From NCBI GenBank assembly GCA_002900995.3, contig CM035304.1:3481612-3545611 (forward strand): a stretch of 64,000 nucleotides of DNA, written 5' to 3'. The translations under genes were made by a program, and so were the position numbers. This stretch comes from Ganoderma boninense. Taxonomy: Eukaryota; Basidiomycota; Agaricomycetes; Polyporales; Polyporaceae. Under the pieces are notes generated by a model that saw only the letters and a program-made list of their open reading frames with translations, was not told where the DNA came from and searched no databases. This document shows positions 11,122-21,084 of this stretch, one piece after another; within the stretch, counting starts at the first letter, position 1; each line of letters opens with the position of its first letter.

Positions 11122-13076
11122 ATGTACTGCGTCGCGATCCCTCTTCTAAACCCTCCTCGTACACAACTTTCTATGCAGTACTCCCTAGGGCGTGCGAGGC
11201 TCCTCCGCAGTTCCCTCTCCTCCTTGCGTTCAACGCGTCTTTCCTCGTCAATCTACGTCTCCATTCAGACCTTTCGGCAGCTGCCACGTCGGGCATTCTC
11301 AAGCATGTCAGGCTCTCTCGACGATCTGTTCAACTATACGTCGGGACGCTGGCTGTAAGTTGTATCCATGTTGCTCCCCCAGCATGGTTCTATGTCTCTA
11401 ATATGCAATTCTCGCACGTTTCAGCGTCAACAATCAGCTTCGTCTCGCAGAGCGCAGACGTGAGTTCCACGTCGACGCGCTCTGTGGACTTGCGGCACAG
11501 TCCGTTGGTAGGACATCTCAAGATGTCCACACCATCGTTAAGCTCGACGAGGGTGGATTCAACCGCATCTTCCTGATCACTATGCACGACGGCTTCCAGA
11601 TGGTCGCTCGTATCCCGTACCCCGTCACGGACCCCAAGTTCTATGCCGTTGCTAGTGAGGTTGCCACCATGCGCTTCCTCCGTGCTAAGGGACTGCCTCT
11701 TCCTGAGATTTACGGCTACTCTCCTTTGCCCGACAACGCGGCAAAGACGGAGTACATTTTCATGGAGTTTGTGAGGGGTACGAAGCTCACCGACGTGTGG
11801 ATGAAGCTAAAGGAAGCGGATATCGCCTCCGTCTTGCGTCAGATTGCTCAGCTGGAGTCTCGCATGATGTCGATTACCTTCCCGGCTGGTGGAAGCCTCT
11901 ACTATGCCGACGACCTGGAGAAGGTAGCAGGGAAGACGACGAGCATCCCGATGTCGTTCAACGGCGAGCGCTTCTGCGTCGGTCCAGATGCTAGGGTGTG
12001 TATGTGGTACGGGAAGAGGTCACAGCTCGATGTGGACCGGGGACCATGTACGCCAGTCACTCAATCAATCACTGACTCAATCACTGACTCACTCTGAAAA
12101 TTTTCTTCAATTGAACTTCCCGGGACTGATCAGACGAAACCGCAGAGGCAGCACTCGTAGCACCTGCACGCAAAGAAGTAGCGTACCTGAGGCGCTTCGG
12201 TCGACCGCTACTACCGTTCCAGCGCGAGAGAAGGGAGGCTTACGAGTACAAGGAGCAGTCGCCGTCGGACCACATCAAGAATCTCGAACGCTACATGCTC
12301 ATGGCGACCTCGCTGGTCCCCAAGGACTTGTCCCTACATACATTTAATATCCGTCATCCTGATCTCCAACCGAGCAACGTCATCGTATCGACCTCGCCAG
12401 ATTCTGACCACTTGGAGATCGTCGGCTTGCTTGACTGGCAACACGCCCGATCCTACCTCAGTTTCTCCTCGCTGGCATACCAGGTCGTCTACAGAACTAC
12501 AATGACCCGGACTGGCAGCCTCACGTCCCACCCTCCTTGCCGGCGGACGTGGACAAACTGGACGAACCCCAGCTGATGGAGGCCATCGGAGTCTACCACA
12601 GCCGTCTGATCCACTTCCTGTACGCCAAGAACACGGAGGAGCATAACAAGCTCCACCACAAGGCCCTGTTTGACCCGGTGTCCACGTTCATCCGGCTCCT
12701 CTTTGACCGAGCCGGTGCTCCCTGGGAGGGTGAGACGCACGACCTGAAGGCTCTGCTGGTGGAGGGAACGGAGATGTGGGGGAAGCTTGCGGGACGAGGT
12801 GTGGCGTGTCCGGTGGAGTTTGAACCCGAGGACGTGCGGAAAACGAGGGAGTTTAGCGAAAGGCTGCAGCTATCTGACGAGAACTTCGAGGGGTGTCGAG
12901 GCATGATCGGCTTTCAGTCGGAGACGTGGGTGTCTAACGAGCACTACAAGATGGCCAAGGACCTAGCAGAACTGCTGAAGCTGAAGGTGTTGATGGGACT
13001 CCCGGCGGGGGAAGTGCGAGACAAGACTCAGGCGAACTGGTTCTTGGACGACATGGACGAAGAGGATTACATGTAG
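11122..13076 (+). CDS. Aminoglycoside-phosphotransferase-fold protein, AIM9-like, probably mitochondrial; one-base frame break
   Basis: Member of the APH/choline-kinase-like fold, closest by eye to fungal Altered-inheritance-of-mitochondria protein 9; the substrate is unknown. Two in-frame starts exist, 11122 and 11173. The latter gives an Arg/Ser/Leu-rich N-terminus (MQYSLGRARLLRSSL) typical of a mitochondrial presequence. Exons are 11122-11354, 11425-12047 and 12134-13076. Motifs: LDEGGFNRIFLI (nucleotide loop), VARIPYP with its Lys-equivalent region, FCVGPD..WYGKR, the catalytic HPDLQPSN and the metal-binding LLDWQHA. Immediately after QHA (about 12446) the frame shifts: one C appears missing from a C run, and the next frame resumes with ILPQFLLAGIPGRLQ and runs to the stop. 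Length is about 600 residues, normal for the family. Disabled gene or assembly indel cannot be decided here. Confidence 0.8.
12055..12095 (+). repeat. Short tandem repeat inside an intron of the AIM9-like gene
   Basis: A 12-nt unit close to TCAATCACTGAC is repeated about three times, filling much of the 86-nt intron between its GTACGC donor and the GATCAG acceptor. Seen directly; no function is implied. Confidence 0.7.
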
Positions 13077-13386
13077 TGGTTTGTTTCCAAAATATTCCGT
13101 GGTGTGGTTAATTTCGTCGCTCTGCTATGTATATATATATATCCGATTAACTGTTCTTAAAACTGTCGGAGGAAAAAAACTTGGCCGCAGATGATACAGT
13201 ATCCTGACACACGACGGGTTTTGTTCTCGGCTCGGTCCGCGCTGATGTAATAACATGGAGGCGGAGCGTGGGTTCGAATCCTGCGACGGACATGGATGTG
13301 GACATTATGGGGGATGGGCTTGGACATCGACCCGGACCCGCTCTCGGACGTCTTGCAGCCCGACGGGGGCATCGACATCAGCTGGG

Positions 13387-16351
13387 ATGGGCGTCCATGG
13401 CCTTACTTCCTATCTTCGCGAGAACAAGCACACACTGTCCCGCACCCTCTCCTTGCCCCAGCCCAGTCTCTCGCAGCCGATTCCCCTCATAGTCGACGCC
13501 TGGTCGTGAGTCCTCCCGTCCCGTCCCCTATTCACATAATCTCACTCTCTTCCCCCCCAGATTCATCTATGAGGTCATCTACTGTGCCGACCTGCCCTGG
13601 GTCTTCGGCGGCGAGTACCCTCAGCTTTCCCAGCTCATTGAGCATGTAGTTCGAGCTTGGATAAATGTTGGCTTCGCCCTCCATTTTGTCTTTGACGGTC
13701 AGTCTCCCCCAGTTTGCTCTCCATCATCCTCCATCCTCCCATCCTGAACCCATCCCACTCCTTCGGCTTGAACCCGTCTCCAGCCCCATCGTCATTTGAC
13801 CCTGCTGCATTCCAGGACCCTACCCTGCCCTCAAGTTCCCCACCCTCATCTCCCGAGTCACTCAGACAAATATCCAGTCTGGTCTTCTCTTCTTTCGCAC
13901 CTCCCCCCTCGCTCGTTCCTCTCCCAGATTCCTCCATGAGACTTCCATGCTTCCCCCGCTGGCATACGGCGTTTGCGTCAGCACCCTCCGTCGCCTTGCC
14001 ACAGTCCTCTCAGAAAGCCAATCGGACTCCAGAACCAAGCCTCTCTACCTCCATTTCGCTGACGAAGAAGGTGACCCTTACGCTGTCGCCCTGGCCGGAA
14101 GGCTGAACGCCTATGTCGCCGGACGTGACTCTGACTTTATCGTCCTCAACGCCGAAGGGTACCAGGGATATATCCCTCTTGACGAAATGGTCTGGACCCT
14201 CTCTACCTCACTCGGTGGCGGGCTCTCCTGGGATACGGACGGCAGTGTCTATTCCTCCAATCTCTCCACTGCCGGAGACTCGCACACGCCCTCCCTGTCT
14301 GGTTTTGGAGACGACGAGGACGGGTTCCAGACCGTAAAGAAAAAGGGCAAGAAGAGACGTCAGGCGCAGGCCGCTCAAACCCAGACGGCGGGAAGAGGCA
14401 TACTTCCTCCGGATGCGCTTAACGTCATGAACCCTGGTTCCGAGACACCCATTGGAACCGAGGGGCAGCTCTCACTGTCCTTTACGGTGTACAGCCCAGC
14501 AACGCTCGCAACGCACCTTGGTATCCCCGTCTCTGTCCTCCCGCTCCTCGGTGCATTGCTCGGGAACGACTTCACTGGCGCGCCTCTGTCGGACGACTCG
14601 GCTCCTCCGCCCGCGACTACCGCCGAGATCCGCTCCAAGGGCCGCGCCAACCTTCAACGTCTCTTCTTCGAGCGGCAGCTGACCCTAGCACAGCGCATAA
14701 CCCGCGTCTCGAGCACCCTGTCCGGCATCCTTGCTACCGCATTCGATGGCTCTGGGGGCGGGAAGAGGAGGGGAAAACGCGCCATCGGGAGCGTGATGGA
14801 GCTGATCGACGCCGCCGTCACTGCGCTGCTCATCAGGCCCCTCGACACGTTCGCCACGGGTGAGAAGGAAGCTATCGTGGAACGGATAGTGGAAGCGACC
14901 TTGCAGTATGCTGTCCCCAGGGTCGACGTGGAGGAAGGGATGGAACAGGGAGAGGAGGAGGTCGGAGGGCTCAGGTGGGTCTCGGGAGCCTGCCCTCTGC
15001 ATGTTCAGGATGAGTGTCCGCTCTTAACCACGCTTTCGGGACTGGTGAGGGGGAGGGACGCCATGATGGCGCTGCGGGAGGAGCAGGGGGGAGATCCAGA
15101 GGAGGTGGACCCCGACGACCCGCTGGAACTCGCAAGGGAAGAGTGTCTGGATGCGTACAGGCGCGGGATGCTCGATCCTCATCTCCTGGATACCATGCAG
15201 ACGGGTACGATGTGGCCCCGGATGTTCCTCGAGGACCCAGACAAGGAGACCGTACTGAAGAGCGTTGCAAGACCGATCCGACTGTGGACGTACGCTATCC
15301 TGGATGCTGGTGTTGGGCTGCCACGAGCACCTGCGCCTGAAGAGGCGAGTGACGGGGACGAGGACGGCGAGTCGGATGAAGATGAGCTTGTCGACGTCGT
15401 GGAGGAGGATTCCGATTCCGAGCCGATACCGAATGCCTTCGCCCGCTTACGCGGTGCTCTCAAGCAGCTCGATAGCTCGGACGACGAGGGCGATGGCGAA
15501 GACGCAGCACAAGATTCACCTTCTGACCCGTCAACGAACGGACGAGGCCAACAGGCTCCGTCCTTGAAGCAGGTCACGGAGTACGTGCGACGTGGCACAA
15601 GACTCGCTCCGGAGGAGATCAATGTCGCATCCTTGGAAGAGCTGCTTGGTGAATCCACCCTGGAACCTCCCACGGACCCGCACACAAAGGCTCGGCTTCC
15701 GCCTCAGATCTGGTCATACAAGTTACGGCGGACCTTGATGTTGCACGCCCTCGCGTCTAACTCTACGACGGTGTCTAGCCTGCCAGATGATCGGCTTGTC
15801 GGTGTGTTGGCTCTGCGGTGGGTCGTGCGCACCATGCACCAACGATCTCTGGACAACCCCGGCGTCAAGGAGCGATTCCTCGAGCGATGGACACAAGCAG
15901 AAGCGAGGGCGATCTTGGCCTCTTTCACTCAGCCATCGCCAGATGATAGTCCAACCGCCGAAGATAAGACGGAGACCATCAGTCCCACTGAACGACATAT
16001 CCAGCTGGTTGCGCAGATGACGTCGGCGCTGGATGCGATCGAGCAACTTTCGCAGGTGCTCCTGCTCTCTTCCACCATCTTGTCCCTGCACGACACTTCT
16101 CAGGAGCGAGATGCCATGCGTTACTGAGCGGGCGAGCGACAGTCTCCGGAGCAGAGCCTGTGAAGGCACTATGGGAAGCGTGTATTGAAGGGCTAGAGGA
16201 TGCGTACGCGTCGCCTCCACAGAAAAGAGCGAAGCGGGCGACGAAGTCTGCGGCGGCGGCTGCTCCTGTTCCTGCAGGCCGGTCGAGCGGGGGCAGAGGG
16301 AAGAACACGAAAGCAGGACTATTCAACCTGCTTGCTGACGCGGAGGCTTGA
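13387..16351 (+). CDS. Asteroid-type XPG/FEN-like nuclease domain protein, frame break near C-terminus
   Basis: Asteroid-family proteins carry an XPG/PIN-like nuclease fold; their cellular role in fungi is unknown. The start ATG 13387 gives MGVHGLTSYLRENKHTLS, the classic opening. Exons are 13387-13505, 13561-13697 and 13816 onward. PLIVDAW, the VFDG motif at the exon 2/3 junction and HFADEEGDPYAVALAG plus DSDFIVLNAEGYQGYIPLDEM supply acidic residues expected of the nuclease core. The long C-terminal part has an acidic Ser/Asp stretch (about 15350-15500). Near 16060-16110 the frame is lost after the conserved SALDAIEQLSQVLLL; the continuation (ARHFSGARCHALLSG, then a basic tail to 16351) is in another frame with no intron fitting it, suggesting a one-base deletion. 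If the break is real, the protein would end at 16127. Total length is about 930 residues. Confidence 0.8.
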
Positions 16352-16685
16352 GTCAGTGATGGTATTCGGTATCTTTATGAGTTGCTTTGTATAGTAAACG
16401 AAGGATGTACGATATCTCTCATACGAGTCGGATATTCCGATGCCCTTGAGCATGCATTTGGGTGTAAGTTTATAGGACTCGCGTGTTGGAAACAAGCTAC
16501 TTGCATAATACCACCCCACCTATGGGCGCTTGTGGCCCAGACGGCTACGGTTCGACGGTCCGGAGAGGTCCGGAGGGTGTCGAGAAGTGAGGATGGGCGA
16601 GGGTGGATGTGGATGTGCTCAGACCATCCCTCATACTTGACTTACTCCCTGCTTGTTTCGTGGTCAGTGCTTTCCCACTCTTGCT

Positions 16686-18212
16686 ATGTCATCCCGGCAG
16701 CCCGCAAAGCGTCTCCCCCGCCCCGCCGCCAGGTATTGGAAGGGAAAAGCTCCCAAGGGTGCGGACGCCGCCTTATCCGACTCTGACGAAGAAGAGGCCG
16801 TCGACGTCCAGGAGGAACAAGAGGAGGGCGATGTCAGTATTTCAGATGTTGGCGGTGGGGATGTAGACGAGGAGGAGACAGAAGTGGATGGGCTGGAGGT
16901 ACGACCGGCGGTCGAGAAGAAGGTCAAGGGTGCCATTACCGTCGCCCTCAAGGACGTTACCGTGTCAAAAGAGGGCAAGGTGATTGTCGGTGGTAAGGAG
17001 GAATCAGGTCGGACAGCTGTTGAATTGGAGGAAGGTGCGCATTCATGCGCTGTGGCTTGTATGTCTGATCTAACGACAGGCCCGTCTACAAGAGGAGGAG
17101 GAAGAGGAGGAGGAAGTTGTCGAGGAAGAAGAGGAAGAGGTGAGCATTCGTTGTTTCCGATCTGCCTACATTATAACATTCCATATCAGTCTAGTGAAGA
17201 GGAATCATCGTCCGAAGAGGAGGAGCCCAAGTTACAGTTCCGTCCTGTCTTTGTGCCTAAGTACGCTCTCTTCCAACCACTTTGCAAGACATGCCCTCAA
17301 TTGAGATGAACCTTCACAGACGGTCGCGAGCCACCGTTGCTGAGCGGGAAGCACTAGCTCAGGACTCGGAAGAGGCACAGAAACGGAAAGAGGCCGAGGT
17401 GGAAGAGCGCAAGAAGGCAAGCCACGACCTCGTCGCGGAGAGCATCCGTCGCGAGCTGCTCGAAAGTGCGTATATCTCATTGTTCATATCACAGCCCTTC
17501 GGTGATGGAACCCACTTTCCAACACAGAGGAGAAGGAAGAAACGATCCCTGATATCGACGACGCGGATGGCCTCGACCCTGCCGGCGAGTTTGAGGCCTG
17601 GCGCCTGCGCGAGCTCGCTCGCATTATGCGTGATAAAGAGGCCGAGGTTGCACGGGAGAAGGAGCGTGAAGAGGTCGAGCGACGGCGCGCGTTGCCCGAA
17701 GAGCAGCGACTGCGTGAGGATATGGAGCGGGCGGAGCAGTTGCGGAAGGAGAAGCCGAAGGGCCAGCAGAAGTTCCTCCAGAAATACTGGCACAAGGGTG
17801 CGTTCCACCAGGACGCCGAAATACTCAAGAGGCACGACTTCACGGAGGCGACGGAGAGCACCGTGGATGTCTCCATGTTGCCGTCCGTGATGCAAGTCAA
17901 GAACTTCGGAAAGCGCGGTCGAACAAAGTACACCCATTTGCTCGATCAAGACACTACTATGGGAACTGGTGGGTTTGGAGGTACTGCCCCCGTGAAGGCT
18001 GGTGGAACGTCGATGAACGATGGCGGCTGCTTCCTCTGCGGTGGGCCGCATCTAAAGAAAGGTATGTTTCGTTTAGCCTGGTTCTGGACAACGAGTCCCG
18101 TGTATTCACTGAATTGTCTTAAGATTGTCCACAAAATGCGCATCTACCTCCAGGACGAGACCGGCCAATGGATGACGGTCGGGATAGGAAGCGTAGGAGG
18201 TTCGATGATTGA
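16686..18212 (+). CDS. Microfibrillar-associated protein 1 homologue (MFAP1), spliceosomal
   Basis: MFAP1 is a nuclear component of the activated spliceosome. The start ATG 16686 opens with MSSRQPAKRLPRPAARYWKG. A Glu/Asp-rich N-terminal half is followed by the conserved domain: FRPVFVPK, RATVAEREALAQDSEEAQ, a charged helical segment, then KFLQKYWHKGAFHQD and HDFTEATESTVDVSMLP, which are near-diagnostic. The last two exons make a zinc knuckle, CFLCGGPHLKKDC (CX2CX3HX4C pattern), split by an intron at about 18062-18123, and the protein ends in a basic RDRKRRRFDD. Other introns are about 17034-17080, 17139-17190, 17262-17319 and 17467-17528. The splice at 17034-17080 is ambiguous by one base. 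The gene converges on noxR. Confidence 0.9.
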
Positions 18213-18662
18213 TGCTTTTGTTGTTTGTACTGTCACTGTTACTGCTCAGCCTCGGAAGGATTCTCAGACCATTGTGCAATATGCTCCATATCCCAACGTA
18301 ATTGCATTATCGAAACAATATATATAACTAAAACACAGACCACAGCGGCGAGAACGTCAGAGTCGACGTTCGAAACCCGCACCTGGGAGAGACCAGTATA
18401 CAAAGCATGCGTGGGAGCAGGCAAGTGACTTGTACAGTACCGTCCGCCGTTGCATTCGAAAGGTGGGGAGCAAAGAAGCACATCTACAGATTCCACATAA
18501 TTAGAGTACCCACAAGGAGACAGATCAAGGTATCATGATGGATTGAGCAAGAGTGGACAAGAGGATGATGGGATGAAGATGGGAGCAGTGAAAGGTAGGA
18601 CCAGAACAGCGTCTGGCCGATGAAGACTTTGCGCACATAGGACTAGAAGCCGAGAGAGCCGT
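18213..18662. other. Convergent 3' intergenic region between MFAP1 and noxR
   Basis: Both neighbouring genes end here, so the stretch should hold two 3' UTRs and poly(A) sites; AT-rich segments at 18290-18340 are compatible. No ORF is supported. Confidence 0.5.
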
Positions 18663-21084
18663 TCACTCGTCCATGCACCAGATTTCCAAACGACCCTCGG
18701 GCCTGCCCTTGGCGTTATGACGGGCGGTCTCGATGGCGAGCTCGTAGTCCATGTCGTCCCGCAGTGTCACCTTCCCGCCGTCCTCGTCCTTGAACTTCAT
18801 CCCGATCGCGCCGACGACGACGCCGAACTTGCGCGACACCATCTCCATGAACTCCTCGAACGGCGTCTCGGGCAGGAGGGCCATCCCGCGGACCTCCTCG
18901 CGGTAGTAGAGCTTCACGCGGATCTTGACCATCTCGAATACGTCCTCGTACTCGCCGCTGACGTAGCCTTCCTCTTCTTCCTCGTATCCACCGTAGAAGC
19001 TCGAAGCCGTGCGCGAAGCGGGCCCTCGGCTCGCCGTTCCGCGACGCGTGAGCTTCCGGCGGACCGAACCACCACCCATGCTGCCTCCGTAGCTGCTGGG
19101 GGGCGCACTCGGGCGCCCGCCGCGGCCGACACCCTTCGCCCAGTTCGCGACCCGGGCCTCACCGCCAGAGGGCAAGGGAGGGACCTCATTGCTCTCTTCT
19201 CCGGTATAACCCTCAAGATAATCGTCGTAGAACTCAGTCATGCGTGCATTGCCGCCTTGTTGAGCACCAGGACCACTGGGGGCAGTCGGGGAACCACCTT
19301 TACGGATGCTCAGCCCACGCGTGGGGCCGGCGAGGCCAAGGGCAGGGGCGCCTGGACCACGAGCTGCGCCTGCAGACGTGGCACTGCGGGTGAGCGTGGG
19401 GCCAGCTGGTGCGGTCGGCGAAGTCTTCGGCGGGGCGGGAGGCGCGGGACCACCCATGTTCGCTGCGCGGATGCGCTCGCGGGCATCGGCGGGGACGTTG
19501 ATGGTCGTCTTGGCACGCTGAAGAATGGGTTTGGGGTCGTCGCCGCCTACGGGCTCTGGTCAAAGAAATGAACAATCAGACGTTGGCGTGTGAAGGGGGC
19601 GGAGGCGATACGCACTGGGGACGCTCACACCGCCAGGGGCAGCTACGGTCGCAGCACGGGAAAGGTTTGACGTCGGGCCGTCATCGAGGAAGACGTTAGT
19701 GGGAGTGATGCCTTGCTTGAGCCTGGCGACGCCGGTGAATTCGGTGAAGAGATCGTTTGTGGATTCGGCGGCAACGAGCTTCGCCTTGCCCAGGAAGTCG
19801 CGGGCTTTGGCGTTCTCCACCTTCTTCTGGGCTGGTCGGTAGAGGACACCCACGGGCTACGGGGCGGCAGTGTTAGGGACGAGATAGGTACGTGAAGGGC
19901 GAGAGGACGGAGGCTCACGATAGAGAAAACGGTGTAACCCTCGCCACGGTCCTGAATAGCATCATCAATGACACCGTGCTCCTCGGTTGCCTTCTCGCGG
20001 CGGGCATCCTCCATATCGGCGAGACCCTGCTGAGCATTTCCCATGTAAATCTGGGTGAGGCCACGGTTGAAGAGAACCTCGGCAGAGAAAAGCTTGAACT
20101 TGAGACCGAGCTGCTCGTAGTTGATGAACTGGTTGCCGCGGAGGTAAAGGAGGGCCGAGGAAAAGTCATTGAAGGCGGCGTCATATCGGGTCAACAAGAA
20201 GTTTGAGACACCGCATTGGAAGTAACTAGGAAGAGAGAGGGTTAGTCGCGCTCAGTGACGGGGATCAGAGAGATAAAATAGTGGGTGTGAATTGAGAGTG
20301 GGCAAAGGATGATGCATGGGCCAATCGGTGACGGAGAAGGAGCAGGGGCGATATAGGGGCGGCAATAGATCGAGTGGATCGGTAGCCATGACGAGGTGGA
20401 TGTAGGAAACGGAGCGTTAAGACAAATGTTTGGCAGTGAGAATATTGGAGAGAGAAGGGAACGGTTACGAGGAGAGCGATCGGAAAAAGTCGAGACCGGG
20501 GTGATAATGGATGGTTGGCGACTGCCGATTGGGAGTGGCAAAGGACGCCGGTCCGGTAGAGATGTAGCCGGATGGTGCAAACGGTGTATGGGAACGAGGA
20601 CGGCCGGGAGAAAGGGGATCGGAGGAAGGGGGCAGAAGACGAACCAAGGGCGGTCGTCAAGATGGAGGAGGGGGGTTTGGAAATGAAGGAGAAGAGAGCG
20701 CGTGGTGCAACGGGCACAAAAGAATTCTGAGAGGGCGAGGGGCAAGATTGAAGGCGAAAGACCGAGGGAGTGGAGCCGATTTGGTAGAGGAGCTGCGGAC
20801 GGCAGGGAATGGCGAGGATCGGGGGGGGGGGGGGGAAGGATGGGTGGAGGAGGAGAGGAAGAGACTCACGCTACAGCGAGGTACTGGTCGAGCTCTGTGG
20901 CAGCGGTGAACTGCTCGACAGCGGCTTCATGCTCGCCGAGGGTTGCGTAGATGAGGCCGATGTTTGTGAGGATCTTGCTGGAGTCCGCGATCTGGGAGAA
21001 GAGCTCGAGGCTCTTCTCAAAGTCCTCCTGGTCGTAGGCGGTGAGGGCAGCAGCCCAGGTCTCGAGCTCGGCCTTGAGAGACAT
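18663..21084 (-). CDS. noxR: NADPH oxidase regulator NoxR (p67phox-like)
   Basis: Cytosolic activator of fungal NADPH oxidases, working with Rac and Bem1/Cdc24; it drives regulated superoxide production in hyphal development. Four exons: 21084-20870, 20225-19919, 19856-19616 and 19555-18663, giving about 550 residues. The N-terminal 170 residues are TPR-like helices (ALTAYDQEDFEKSLELFSQI, SALLYLRGNQFINYEQLG, RGLTQIYMGNAQQGLADME). A Pro/Gly/Ser-rich linker follows, then a C-terminal PB1 domain starting MVKIRVKLYYREEVRGM with an acidic motif KDEDGGKVTLRDDMDYELA. No SH3 domain is seen, as is usual in fungi. Intron 1 is 644 nt, far longer than all others here. Confidence 0.92.
20226..20869 (-). 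other. noxR: Unusually long first intron of noxR
   Basis: Bounded by GTGAGT on the minus strand at 20869 and TTCCTAG ending at 20226. On the plus strand it is A/G-rich and contains a G run of about 15 bases at 20821-20835. Other introns in this block are about 45-120 nt. The minus-strand ORF at 20242-20745 is low-complexity and unsupported. Confidence 0.75.

Noticed and set aside
13255..13649. Alternative starts upstream of the asteroid ATG
   Set aside because: The MGVHGLTSYL start at 13387 is the conserved family start; upstream frames are not conserved in type.
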